A stretch of DNA of 64,000 bases, taken from Torreya grandis (taxonomy: Eukaryota; Streptophyta; Pinopsida; Cupressales; Taxaceae). The stretch is taken from contig JARHVA010004227.1 in the NCBI GenBank assembly GCA_037957365.1, positions 396,001 through 460,000 of the forward strand. Reading direction: 5' to 3'. The stretch's first letter is position 1. Each line of letters starts with the position of its first letter. Positions 24,331-35,580 of the stretch are shown piece after piece. The translations under genes and the position numbers were made by a program. The notes under the pieces were generated by a model that made no database searches, was not told where the DNA came from, and was given only the letters and a program-made list of their open reading frames with translations.

Positions 24331-25057
24331 TGTTAGGGTGTGGAGCTAAAAGCTTCAACCGTTTGCACACACATGAAGAAAGGATGCTGAAGAACCAGAG
24401 CCACCGGCGTCGGCAGTATGACCGACGTCGGTCAGATGCAGTGGAGAAGGAGACCGGCGATGGCAGAGAGTCGGCCGACGTCGGCAGCACCAGACAAGCA
24501 GGGACCGATGTCGATCACCTGTGCAGTCCAGAACTGCTGTTTACGAACAGTCAGTTAGTTAAACCGAGTGTTTGCATGCTAAGAGACTATTTTAAGTCGC
24601 GAGCTGTGTGTCTAATTTTAGTAGTTAGATGTCTATTTTTGTAACCATGGGATTCTATTTAAAGAACCATGAGGCATGTATTGTAATCATCATATTGATC
24701 AAGTAAGAGCATTGAAGCAAGCAAGGTCAAGGAGATCTACAGGTGTAAGGTCAAGGAGATCAGCTATAGCATTCAAGGAGGGATTGTAACTCAGGCTTTA
24801 GAGTTGGTTTTGTGTTGAGCAAGAGAGAGGGAAGAAGGTCTTGAGGTGTGGCAAGCCTTTGAGGTGGAGGGAGAAGTGGCATCTTCCTTATTTGTATTTT
24901 CTTCTAGTATTATCTAATACAATTGTGTGTATTGTCTCTCAAATTCTTTGCTGTCTCATGTTTCTAGTTTCTTAATCATTCTGGTATAATTTCCGTGTTC
25001 AATTGCTCATATATAAGTAATCAATTATGCTACCGTTGGACAAGGGGCCTCCTAACA
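24331..25057 (+). repeat. C2 5' LTR
   Basis: It begins TGTTAGGGTGTGG and ends CTCCTAACA, a seven-base terminal inverted repeat (TGTTAGG/CCTAACA). Palindromes lie at 24,421-24,432 (ACCGACGTCGGT, exact) and 24,474-24,485 (GCCGACGTCGGC, exact), with related copies at about 24,403 and 24,504. TATA-like CTATTTAAAG is at 24,655-24,664. Confidence 0.95.
24655..24664 (+). promoter_or_regulatory. TATA-like box of C2 5' LTR
   Basis: CTATTTAAAG sits at the same place as CTATTTATAG in C1 and recurs in the 3' LTR at 27,853-27,862. A transcription start a few tens of bases downstream is inferred. Confidence 0.4.
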
Positions 25058-25059
25058 GT

Positions 25060-25071
25060 TGGTATCAGAGC
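25060..25071 (+). other. C2 primer-binding site (tRNA-iMet type)
   Basis: TGGTATCAGAGC lies two bases after the LTR end, as usual for plant Ty1/copia elements primed by initiator tRNA-Met. Confidence 0.9.
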
Positions 25072-25149
25072 TACGGTTTGCAGGAAGCAGGTTATTGTTT
25101 TTGATTACAGGTCATTCACAGGGTTTTCTGATTGAGTGGGAGTTCAGCA

Positions 25150-26538
25150 ATGGCAGAAGAAAGCAAGCTACGAATGGAGAAGTTTAACGGCAAAAATTAT
25201 CAACATTGGAGGATGCAGATTGAGGACTATCTGTATCAGAAGGATCTATACTTACCGTTGGGTGGGGTTGCATGCAAGCCCACATATATGAAGGATGAAG
25301 AATGGAGTGTTCTTGATCGGAAGGCTCTTGGTTCCATAAGGTTGAGTCTTGGAGCTTTTGTGATTTCCAGCTTATCATAGTGCAAAACAACGGAAGAGTT
25401 GATAAAGTCCTTGGAAAATTTATACGAAAAGCCCTCGACTTCTAATAAGGTATACCTTATGAAGCAGCTATTTACTTTACAAATGCAGGAAGGAGGTTCG
25501 GTACATACTCATCTCAGTGATTTCCATGGTTTGGTAAACCAACTAGCTTCAGTCAACATTGTTTTTGACGATGAGGTAAAGGCTCTCTTGATATTATGTT
25601 CTTTGCCTGAAAGTTGGGACGGTATGGTTATGGCAGTAAGTAACTCTGCATCTGCTTCTAAAATCTTAAAGGTTGATGATGTTGTGAGTGTGATTTTGAA
25701 TGAAGAAATACGCAGGAGAAGCACATGTGAATCATCAGGAAATGCTCTAAGTGTGGAAAGCAGAGGAAGGCAAAAGGAGAAGATTGAGCAAGGGAAATCA
25801 AGGTCGGGAAGGAGATCCGAGTCTAAAGGTATTACCTGCTGGTTTTGTGGAAAGAAAGGACATACAAAGAAGGAGTGTTGGTTGAGAGATAAAGAGAATC
25901 AACATGCAGGTATGGAAGAAGCAAAGGATGCAAACATTGTGGTACAAGATGCTCTCATACTTTCTTTGGATAGTCACGTAGGATCATGGATATTAGATTC
26001 TGGTTCATCTTTTCATGCATCCCCAAATAGAGATTTGTTTCATGAGTATGAACAGGGAGATTTTGGAGTTATTTATTTAGGGGATGGTACGCCTTGTCAG
26101 ATAGTTGGCAAAGGGAAAGTGCAGCTGAGATTGTAGATTGACAACACATGGGTGTTGAAGGAGGTCATGCATGTTCCAATTCTAAAGCAGAGTCTGATTT
26201 CTGTAGGAAGGTTGGGAGATGAGGGATACACAATAACCCTCACAGCGGATTCTTGGAAGGTTACCAAGGGAGCACTTATTTTAGCAAGAGGTAAGAAAGA
26301 AGGTTCTCTTTATCTATCTACTTGTACTACTGATTCCACTTTTGGTGCAGATTCATATATGTGGTCTAATAAGCAGGGTCACATGAACAAGAAGGGAATG
26401 GAAGTTCTTGAATCAAAATGTATGTGTTCAAATTCAGAAGGCATGGATAGAATTCATTGCAGGAAAAGGAAATTTGAGGCTTTTGACAAGAACAGGGATG
26501 TCTTGGTGTTCATGGAGGAGATGAAGGCCTTAGAATAG
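25150..26538 (+). pseudogene. C2 gag-protease-preintegrase polyprotein
   Basis: The ATG at 25,150 opens MAEESKLRMEKFNGKNY, the usual start of a copia gag. One frame runs to a TAG at 26,536, interrupted only by stops at 25,378 (TAG) and 26,134 (TAG), about 463 codons in all. In order it shows the capsid domain with NYQHWRMQIEDYL, a knuckle CWFCGKKGHTKKEC (C-X2-C-X4-H-X4-C) near residues 235-248, and protease WILDSGSSFHASPN with an intact D-S-G. The pre-integrase motif MWSNKQGHMNKKGM has the family H of RLGH-type retained. It would form capsid and mature the particle. No integrase core or RT follows, and the frame ends where the palindrome cluster begins. Confidence 0.9.
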
Positions 26539-26639
26539 TTACAGGCATTAAATAAATCTGAGCAGGGTAGCATGGATATAGATTTGATCCAAGAAGAGCT
26601 CACGGATGAAGAATTCATCACTCACGGGAACACACAGGC

Positions 26640-26872
26640 ACCGATGTCAGTTACTTGGAACCGACGTCGGTCATCCAGACACCGGCTTCGATCATGTGCA
26701 GACCAGCAGGGTCGGTAGGTCAGACAGGAAAAGTCTGACCTTGGTTATAGGACCGACGTCGGCAAGGTGGACACCAGCGTCGGCCAGGGGTAACGACGTC
26801 GGCAGTCAGGATCAGTGAAGGGAACCGACATCGGTCGGGAGCAGACTGGGAGTTGGATGAGATCGGTCACTG
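26640..26872 (+). repeat. C2 internal cluster of GACGTC palindromes
   Basis: ACCGACGTCGGT is exact at 26,660-26,671. Close variants are at 26,640-26,651 (ACCGATGTCAGT), 26,680-26,691, 26,752-26,763 (ACCGACGTCGGC), 26,773-26,784, 26,792-26,803 (AACGACGTCGGC) and 26,824-26,835 (ACCGACATCGGT). The spacing is irregular. Position and content correspond to the C1 cluster. Confidence 0.9.
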
Positions 26873-27209
26873 GAACGGATGTTGGGTGGATCTATGAGTC
26901 TCAAACACCCATACAGAGGTTAGAAAAGGTATGTGAACCTCATATTCATTGTTCACCTTCTTTATATTGCTTTTTGATAGTCTTGAACTAGGAAGATGGA
27001 GGAAGCAATGCAGGTAGAATCCAGAAACAGTGGGAGCTTGACATGGATGAGGAGTGTAAGTCCTTGGATTAGAGCCAAACAGGCACTTGTTGGTGGAGTT
27101 GTTAGCTCGATATAGAGGGATGGATTCCCGTTTTAGAGAAGAGAGTGGATGGACATCTGAGACATAAGGCTATGGTATATGGTCTTGAGTTAGCTGCAGG
27201 GCAATGGAG

Positions 27210-27400
27210 GTTTGACCATTGTATTTTATCTTTACCAGGTTGGATAATATTAGCTACATTATCCTGTTACTGTATTGTGTTACTTTTTGCAGGGTTGCAT
27301 ATACAGGGAGTTTTCTGAGCTAAGGGTAGAGTTGGTTCAGAAGTATGTCATGAAGAATTTGGGAGCAGCAAAGTTCTTGTGGCATAGGTGACATGGATAG
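27210..27400 (+). pseudogene. C2 RT remnant
   Basis: A short stretch is collinear with the C1 remnant (LDNISYIILLLY and a KNLGAAKF fragment near 27,350). It is the copia RT end, without the YVDD box. The RNase H part seen in C1 is missing except for a trace before the polypurine tract. Confidence 0.5.
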
Positions 27401-27528
27401 CATCACAGGTTTGCGTGGTGGTTGGTCTTCAAGGGTGACTTTGAAGAGGGATACAGAGCCTAAGGAACAAAATAGATGGTGTACAAGTATAGGTACAGGT
27501 TATAGCTGTTTATCTCCAAGTGGGAGAT

Positions 27529-28255
27529 TGTTAGGGTGTGGAGCTAAAAGCTTCAACCGTTTACACACACATGAAGAAAGGATGCTGAAGAACCAGAGCC
27601 ACCGGCGTCGGCAGTATGACCAACATCGGTCAGATGTAGTGGAGAAGGATACCAACGATGGTAGAGAGTCGGCCGACGTCGGCAGCACCAGACAAGCAGG
27701 GACCGACGTCGATCGCCTGTGCGGTCCAGAACTACTGTTTACGAACAGTCAGTTAGTTAAACCGAGTGTTTGCATGCTAAGACACTATTTTAAGTCACGA
27801 GCTGTGTGTCTAATTTTAGTAGTTAGATGTCTATTTTTGTAACCATGGGATTCTATTTAAAGAACCATGAGGCATGTATTGTAATCATCATATTGATCAA
27901 GTAAGAGCATTGAAGCAAGCAAGGTCAAGGAGATCTACAGGTGTAAGGTCAAAGAGATCAGCTATAGCATTCAAGGAGGGATTGTAACTCAGGCTTTAGA
28001 GTTGGTTTTGTGTTGAGCAAGAGAGAGGGAAGAAGGTCTTGAGGTGTGGCAAGCCTTTGAGGTGGAGGGAGAAGTGGCATCTTCCTTATTTGTATTTTCT
28101 TCTAGTATTATCTAATACAATTGTGTGTATTGTCTCTCAAATTCTTTGTTGTCTCATGTTTCTAGTTTCTTAATCATTCTGGTATAATTTACGTGTTCAA
28201 TTGCTCATATATAAGTAATCAATTGTGCTACCATTGAACAAGGGGCCTCATAACA
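27529..28255 (+). repeat. C2 3' LTR
   Basis: It starts TGTTAGGGTGTGG after the polypurine tract ending at 27,528 and ends CTCATAACA (one change from the 5' copy). The exact palindrome at 24,421 is decayed here to ACCAACATCGGT, while GCCGACGTCGGC is kept at 27,672-27,683 and ACCGACGTCGAT is at 27,702-27,713. Confidence 0.95.
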
Positions 28256-28260
28256 TCATC

Positions 28261-28560
28261 CTACTCATAAGTGAGCTTAGGGACAAGACCTTGAATATGG
28301 AAGGATTGGTGTGCCTAGGGTGGGAGACTAGCCATGGATGTAATGAAATAAGAGCAACATAGGAGACATAAAAGGCAAAATGTCAAATAACTACCAGGGA
28401 TGAGAACAAAAAACTAAGGCATGATCAAATAACTAGAGAGATCCAAATCATAACTAAAATCAAATCCTTACATATATTAGAGAGGAATTTTCTAAGAGAG
28501 TTGTAAACAAGATAAAACTAGAATGAGACCATATGTAAGGTCCCATTAGGTGTGTTAGTA
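28261..28560 (-). other. E2 gag start and 5' leader
   Basis: On the minus strand an ATG at 28,335 opens MASLPP followed by a stop, a plausible gag start cut by the C2 insertion 75 bases later. The remaining 225 bases to the LTR form the leader, with a primer-site-like stretch adjoining the LTR. Confidence 0.4.
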
Positions 28561-29987
28561 TGTAGCTCCAAGAATTTGAATGAAGCCACTAAGTTTTGGT
28601 AGGGGTACATAGGGTACTAATAAAACACCTAGAAGGGTAATAGGCTCAGGGGAACAATGGTCTACTTAATATCTATAGAGGCTATTTGATTTGCCAATTT
28701 GCACCAAGCTAAAGACTGACTTGTAAACCAGGTTAGGGATTACATGATCAAGCACACAAGGGACATAGGTATATATAATGGGCATAACCAAAGTAAAGTA
28801 ATTAGTTGAATGAAAGAAATTAATGTGAAAGAAAACTATCTAAATAAGGGAACACTAACAAGCAAATAAAATGATTCAGAAGCATGTATCCCTTTGGAAA
28901 TGAAAGATGATTTTGAATGAAAGACATTTTAAAAGGGAAAATACATGTATGATTCAAAAATCTAACCTAGATGTTTGTTTATAAATTAATATAACCCTAA
29001 CATATAATATCTAACCCTATAAATATACTACACTAAACTAGCAAAATAATTTAACCTTGTAGAACAAGGTACCCTCAAATCATTCTCAAACATAATGCAA
29101 GAATTATACTCATTATGAATTCAAGTTTGATATAATGTGGAGGAAAACTAAGCTATAGTGTATATCTCTATCCAATCCAATATCAAAAATCCATGAGAGG
29201 TGAAGTATCAATAATAATGGGATGTAGAGGCCAATCCAAGCTCACAAATCAAGTGAATTACTAATCGAAGGAGCCAAGACAAAGCAATACTGCAGGTACG
29301 AAAAACTAAGCACTAGGTGAACAAATATAGGTTAAAGTCAACCATAATTCTATGAATATATAAGGGGGAGAGTTAAAGATATCTTAGGAACCATTTAGCA
29401 TGTAATATAGGATCTCAAGAGAGGTAAAGAACTCTTAGAAATCAAGAATAGACCAAGAAAGGTGAAGGGATGTCAAGATGTCCAGATGAGATCCAAGAAG
29501 ATATAATAGGATTATAGGGGATAAATATGAAATAAAAATAGAAGAGGGAGTGAAATGGTGGAATTATTGAACTTCATATAGGGTCTCCAACAATTAGATT
29601 CCCTTAAGACTTGTTATTTCTAGATATTTGGCAATGACTGGGAGTGAAACAAGTAATTTTGGCTAGGCTATGGCCTACGTCATACCTTAAGGGCATAATG
29701 AGTAGCCTAGAATAAGTAAATTCCATAGGTACCATGACCTAGGCCTTGAATTAGCTATAAAATCTAAAAAAGGCTCCATAATGAGCGTTAAAAGGCCCCA
29801 AAGGCCTGGGCAGGTCTTGGGAGGTGTTAGGAGGTTAACGGGGTGTAGAAAGGCCTACAAAATGGCTCAAGTAGGGGAAAAATCAAAATGATTTATTAGG
29901 ATCAAATGAGACTCACAATGACTGGTAGAATGCATGATGAGCAGATATGTAATCATAGAGAGTAGGGTCATGAGAAGTATGATTACC
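28561..29987 (-). repeat. E2 5' LTR (copy B)
   Basis: It is collinear with copies A and C. On the minus strand the sequence right after its end (CTACA) is TACTAACACACCTAATGGG, which aligns with the B-C junction CTCTGGCATGCCTGAGGGG with mainly G-to-A differences. That is the expected place of a primer site. Confidence 0.75.
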
Positions 29988-30004
29988 CCTCAGGCATGCC
30001 AGAG

Positions 30005-31494
30005 TGTAGCTCTAAGAATTTGAATGGATACACTAAGGTTGGCAGTGGCTAATAGAGTTATAATCAAACACCTAGAAGGATAATAGGCTAAGATATTCTA
30101 TGTGATAATTTAGATATATGGAGTCTATCTAGTTTATGGACTTGCACCAAACTATAAACAAACTCGTAAACCAGGTTAGTGATCACATGATCAAGTGCAC
30201 AAAGGATAGAGGTATCTCTAATGGGTATAACCATAGTAAATCAATTAGTTGAATGAAATAAACTAATGTTTAATTAATAATAAATCAAACTATCTAAATA
30301 AGGGAACACTAACAAGTAAATAAAGTGATTTAAAATCATGCAACCCTTATAGAAATGAAGCATGATTTTGAATGAAAGATGTTTTCAAAGGAAAATACAT
30401 GTACGATTCAAAAATATAAGATAAATGATTATTTAGAAATTAAGTTAACCATAAAATTTAATATCTAACCATAGTAATATACTACACTAAACTAGAAAAA
30501 TAGTTTCACCTTGCAGAGTAAGGTGCCCTCAAATCCTGCTTAAACATAATGCAAGAATTCTACCAACCATAAGTGCAAGTTTGATCCTATGTAGATGAAT
30601 ACTAAGCTAAATTTTAGGATATATCTAATACAATGTCAAAAATCTAAGAGACGTGAATTAAAAGAAATAAAGTTATGTAAATTCTAATATAAGTGCACAA
30701 ATTAGGTGCAATGCTAACCAAAGGAGCCAAGAGCAAACAATAGCGTGGGTAGGAACAACTGAGTAGTAGGTGAACTAATCTAGGTTACAATCAACTATAA
30801 GTATATTAATATCAAAGGGGGAGTTTAAGAGATATTAAGAACCATGTATCATGTATTATGGGAGTTAAATAGAGGTAAAAAACTCCTAGGAATCAAGATA
30901 TACCTAGAGAGGTGAAGGGATTTCAAGATGTCCATATGAGAGTCAATAAGATCCAAGATGATCCAAGAGGATTCCAAGGGGTCAATAAGATCCAAGAGGA
31001 TCCAAGAGGATTCCAAGGGGTCAATAAGAAATAAAAATAGAATATTGAGTGATAAAGAGGAATTTTTGAACCTCATATAGGATCTCCAATAGTTGGATTC
31101 CTCAAATACTATCCATTCCTAGACATTTGGTAATGATTGTGAGTGAAACAAGCAATTCTATCCAGGCTGTAGCCCAGGCTATGGCTTAGGGGCATAACAA
31201 GTATCCTAGACCAAGGCTAGTTTATGGCTCCCATCGACTAGGATATTTGTTAGCTATAAATTCTCAAAAAAGGATCGAGAATGACCTTGGCAAGGCTCAA
31301 GAATGTCCTAAGAGGCCCTGAGAACTGTTGGGAGGTCTAACAAGGTGTAAAATGGCCTAAAAAGGGGCTCAAAAGTAGGGGAAAACTACAAATGATTTAA
31401 TAGGATCAAATAGGACTCACAATGACCAATATAATGTATGATGAGCAGATATGTAATCATCGAGAGGAGTAGGGTCATAAGAAGTATGATTACA
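30005..31494 (-). repeat. Third E2-type LTR (copy C)
   Basis: A full-length copy follows copy B after 18 bp (29,987-30,004). It carries a private tandem duplication of 39 bp (unit starting gtcaataag at 30,942, 30,981 and 31,020), which creates a 13-residue repeat in a minus-strand open frame at 30,849-31,076. That frame is an artefact of the repeat. The copy ends at gattaca (31,494). Confidence 0.75.
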
Positions 31495-33015
31495 TAATAA
31501 TTATTTAGAGTAATATGATGAAGTGATTTTAAGATTCTTTTTCTTCAAGTTATTTCTTTACAACATACAATTGTATGGTTCATAGTTGTTTTTCCATTTG
31601 ATATGCCTATTTGGGAATAATGATATTATTTGAAATAATCCATTTTCATTTTTCAACCTTATTTTCAAAGAGACTGTGTGAAACTTTTGTTTCATTTTGG
31701 GTAAAGTAAGAAATTAAAAAACTTCTGAGACATTTCAAATCTATGCAGCCTACTTAGTTTTCATTTTTTTCTTCTCGTTTGAGTAATTGCATGCCAAATG
31801 GTTTGAATGATATCATAGTTCATAGTTTTGTTTACTTTGGGTATATCATTTGAAATTAAATGAATATTTATAATGGGATCTAATGTTTCATTTAATCTAT
31901 TCTTCATTCAAATATTATTTGTTTACAAACTTTCTTGATACATGTGAACTTGTCATTAAAACTCAAACATGAAAATGAATTTATATTTTGGACTATGATT
32001 TATATTGATGCTATGTGTTTTCAAATGTATTGCATGGGTATTTTTATTTAATTGACAAATTTGAAATAATTACATGGTTTTTATTTTAGTCTTGAGATAA
32101 GGAATACCTAACTCAATTTTCATGTCTCAAGATAGAGAAAATAGTATTTTTATTTGAAATTCTTATATTTTTAATATTTGATCATTGAAAGAGATATTTG
32201 AAAGAAAATAAATATTTTTAAAATGTTTGAATATTTTTTTAGTTCACTTCTTGAAACCCAAATTCTTAATTACAAGTTGAAATTGACATTTTCATTAGTT
32301 TGTGTTCATTTTTGAAAAGTCATAACAATTGTTGAAATACAAGACAATGTCAAATCAAATTAATTACAACATATTATATCTTTAAAGTCTAGTCAATAAA
32401 TAGTTTATTTATATTTTTATTAGATAAATAATTTATTTGATTACATTTTGATATTTTAAATTTTAGATTAAAGTACAATATATACTTTTAATCTTTGCTA
32501 ATTCATTACTTTCAAAAAAATTCTAGTATGATGTATATAAGTGACATAATTTTAAGTTTCTCATTTATGTATTTTTTTCAAGCATAGATTCATGTCTAGA
32601 TGGAATTGGGGTTCATAGAGCTCAAATAGAGATTTATGAGGTATAATTAATTAGTATAAAAATAATCAAGCCTGTCCATGGGGTAGGGTAAATTTTGACG
32701 ATGAATATTCATTAATTTAAGAATATTCTAATTTTTGGATTTTGGTTTTGGAAAATTTTTAGGGTCGGTAAATGGGACCAGATCGCTAGAATTTTAGGTA
32801 TATAAATTATTTTGGGGGTTAGATTTCCAACCCTTTAAAGAATTATCTCCAAAAATAGTTTAATTCACCATGTATATATAATATACCCCTTGATCTTGAT
32901 ATCAAACAAGACAACACCTCTGAATCCTGACATAGCTAAGCAAGAGTGATAAATAGTAGTATTGAATGACACTACCAAATGGTAGTGCCAAATGATAGAT
33001 TCAAATAATAGTGCT
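31495..33015. other. AT-rich flank between E2 and E3
   Basis: There is no coding trace. Near the right end a short perfect hairpin sequence, CACTACCAAATGGTAGTG, lies at 32,970-32,987. The bases around it resemble the sequence directly to the right of E3 (43,403 onward), showing that E3 is inserted in one repeat block. Confidence 0.45.
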
Positions 33016-34384
33016 TGTAGACACCAAAATTGTGTCGACTCCCCCTTGGTCCCCTCCTAAACACTTACACACTTCATTAATTTAAAATGAATTACTTATT
33101 TTAAATTAATGACATCATCCCTAGACACCTCACCTTGGACACCTCGCCTTGGACACCTTGCCCTTAGACTATTTCTCACCCTATGAGTCACCAAAGACCT
33201 ATTCTTACTCCCTCCTAACCTCCTAACTACCTCTCATGTGTAATATTCCCACCTTTTGACCGTTCTCCAATAGACTGTGCACTTGGCGAATGGAGAACAG
33301 GCTTCTTAGCCATTTTACTCGTTCTCCACCTGCCGACGTCGGTCAACTGTCGGCCAATGCCGGTGGAATCATTGACGTCGGTTACATAAGCTAAGCCTAA
33401 ACGCGAGTTAAATCTCTTAAACACTTCTCTCTTAGACTCTCGAAATCACTCTCTCACTCGATCTGGCTCTCTCTCTCTCTTCCTCTCAGACTCTGAGACA
33501 TCACCAGGCATCAGACTTCAACTAATGCTCCCTTGGCCACAAAGACTCTACGTAAATCACTCCAGATTGAATTAGAACATTGCATGAGGTCTTCAACATC
33601 AAGCCACAATAGGTACAAGTGTTTAACACCTTGGTTATTCATCTCACCAGAGCTAAGTATTTCTTCTACCCTTTCATTTCAGTAATTTAGAAAGCATTAG
33701 TAATTAGTTTCTATTTACTATTTCTAAATACTATCAACCAAACTAGACCCGACCTTCAACCAGACCCGACTTTCTCCATGGAGAAGTTGAAAAGCCTTCC
33801 TCTCACCCTTACCCTTTTTGACAACATAGCCTCTACCTTTGTCCTTTTGCGGACCTTATTCATCTCCCTGTAACCCTGCACAGACCTTTTAAACCCACAG
33901 AATCCCTCTGTCGACCACGGACATAACGCTAAGACCCATCCAAGGACCACTGCCCCTACTAACGTCGGTAGCCTAATCGATGTTGGCAACTTTGACCAAT
34001 CGATGATGGCAGACTAACCAACGTCAGTGACTATGGAAGACCAACTGCAGAATACAGGTACATGTTATCTATTTCTCTTCCTTAGTCTTTCATTATTTCT
34101 TTTTATTCAACACTCCTTTTATCAATAAGTGGACTGTCATCCCTCAAGGAAGTCTTTGCACTTCTGTGACTAAGCATATTGCTTGGCAGTTCACCATATC
34201 TCTATCTAAATTTTTTCTGTTTAAGTCTTTCTTGGCTATAGGTGTCATCCTCCACAGCCAAAGAGGAGCTCCTACAACGTCTGGATATGGTGCACAACTT
34301 AATCCAGGTATCATCTAACCCCTGACCATTAACCTTTAGTTTCTTATTTCTTTTGAATGTAAACAACAAAAATGAGTAGAAACA
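33016..34384 (+). repeat. E3 5' LTR
   Basis: It begins TGTAGACACCAAAATTGTG and ends GAGTAGAAACA. GACGTC-type palindromes lie at 33,332-33,343 (GCCGACGTCGGT), 33,371-33,382 (ATTGACGTCGGT) and decayed forms at about 33,957-34,035. A CT microsatellite is at 33,467-33,486. Open frames on the minus strand inside the LTR have no known content and are ignored. Confidence 0.9.
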
Positions 34385-34387
34385 TTT

Positions 34388-34406
34388 TGGCACGCCTGGT
34401 GGGACC
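34388..34406 (+). other. E3 primer-binding site
   Basis: TGGCACGCCTGGTGGGACC starts four bases after the LTR end. This type of primer site is common in plant gypsy elements and differs from the iMet site of C1 and C2. The matching tRNA is not assigned here. Confidence 0.7.
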
Positions 34407-35300
34407 CCTGGAGTTTTCCTTGGGTTCATTTCTTCTAAAAAGTAAACTTTCATATAGATGCATTAGATTCTCTTCTTACATCTTCATTCTATCTTTTTAT
34501 TTCAAAAAGACACCATTAGCACAAGTTAAAAAGAACTTCTTTCTTTTTCTTCTTTTCACCTCTTACCTGCATCTTAGAGTAGTGAGAATTCATACTCTTA
34601 ACCTCTTCCCCACTTGTTTGCATCTGAACAAAAAATTTCAATTTGGGTTAAAAAAAATTATTGCATTTCATTCCTGCTTGAATGCATATTTAACTCACCT
34701 AGTAATTAAAAATGCATTATGAATAAATCGTAGTGCACATATGTTACATGACCAGACCACATTCACATCAAATTAAACATCTAAACTTACCTGAGACAAG
34801 GCCCATCTAGGATTTCATCACCTAGCAGATACCTTACCCTTCCCGACGATCCTACTTGGATTTCACCACCAAGAGGAGAACCCACTCTGTTCTCCGGCAG
34901 AGTATAAACTATAGGAAAAGTATATATTGGCTAAGCAACCTAGCTTGGCTCTGGGCTCGTGAAGTGAGGGGAGAAAGCCCCTAGCACCAAGCCACGTACA
35001 GAACCTAATACAGATTTTGAGCACCAAAACATAACCCAAAAATAGCCTTAGGCTTCCTCTTTAGGACCCGTTCTACAAGCCCAAATCCCAAACAAATTTT
35101 TCTAAGGCATAAGCCACCACGACTCTAAAATTTATTCTTAGGAATTTAACATTTAGAGGTTGCTTACCTACATATTCTCTATTGTTTTTATATAGTTTTT
35201 TGAGTTGGTGAGGACACATCATTCTGAAACCTGAAACACCTCAAAATTTCTCTTTCATTCCAAAAACTTTCAGTTTTCTAAGTTTCTAGAAATACACAGA

Positions 35301-35465
35301 CATCGACATCAGTTTTTCAACTGACGTCAGCAACTTATCCTCACTGACACCAATTTTTCAACCGATGTTGGCAACTTATCTCCACCGACATCAATTTTAC
35401 CACCGACGTCGGCAACATATCTTAACTGACATCGGTTTTTCCACCAACGTCGGTCACTGTCAACA
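35301..35465 (+). repeat. 41-bp tandem array of GACGTC palindromes in E3 leader
   Basis: Four units repeat with an exact 41-bp period: the homologous palindrome centres lie at 35,323, 35,364, 35,405 and 35,446. Each unit holds two palindromes of the type (A/C)CGAC(A/G)TCGGT separated by a T-rich spacer, in various states of decay (exact core ACCGACGTCGGC at 35,402-35,413, ACCAACGTCGGT at 35,443-35,454). The array lies about 115 bases before the gag ATG. Confidence 0.85.
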
Positions 35466-35580
35466 TATTTTCTCTCCAAAATAACAAGCTTAAAACTTGA
35501 TTTTTTTGCTATTAAACACAACATTTGGTTTTTTGAGACTGAAATACATAGTTTTGGAACCCAAACCCATTTCACCTTGA

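Larger units (their letters stand above)
24331..28255 (+). mobile_element. C2: non-autonomous Ty1/copia element
   Basis: Two LTRs of 727 bp each and the exact target duplication TCATC (24,326-24,330 and 28,256-28,260) define a 3,925-bp element. It holds an iMet primer site at 25,060-25,071, a gag-protease frame broken only by point stops, a palindrome-rich segment, a short RT remnant and the polypurine tract AAGTGGGAGAT before the 3' LTR. Integrase core and the catalytic part of RT are absent, so it needed a helper. The LTRs differ at few sites, mostly C/T and G/A, making this the youngest insertion in the window. Confidence 0.95.
13778..29987 (-). mobile_element. E2: LTR retrotransposon with gag and protease, no pol
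   Basis: Two direct repeats of about 1.43 kb (13,778-15,207 and 28,561-29,987) bound an interior whose coding traces are all on the minus strand, so the right copy is the 5' LTR. On that strand the LTR begins TGTAATCATACTTC and ends AGAGCTACA, giving TG...CA ends. Gag would start at the minus-strand ATG at 28,335, about 225 bases inside the 5' LTR. Gag is cut twice by copia insertions (C1 and C2), then continues to a protease near 17,800. From there to the 3' LTR (15,208-17,780) no RT, RNase H or integrase is visible. This resembles gag-only derivatives (TR-GAG or LARD type). The LTR copies are clearly diverged. Confidence 0.75.

Noticed and set aside
21617..26872. GACGTC clusters as a CRISPR-like array or recombination site set
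   Set aside because: Spacing is irregular, spacers are not unique inserts, and the copies lie in eukaryotic retrotransposons. A methylation target, regulatory site or RNA signal fits better.
30849..31076. Open frame with a 13-residue repeat (minus strand)
   Set aside because: It lies inside LTR copy C and is produced by a 39-bp DNA tandem duplication absent from the other copies. There is no sign of a protein.
33756..33989. Open frame on the minus strand, repeated at 42,774-43,007
   Set aside because: Both are inside the E3 LTRs. The repetition is that of the LTR, and the frame opposes the element's transcription with no known domain.
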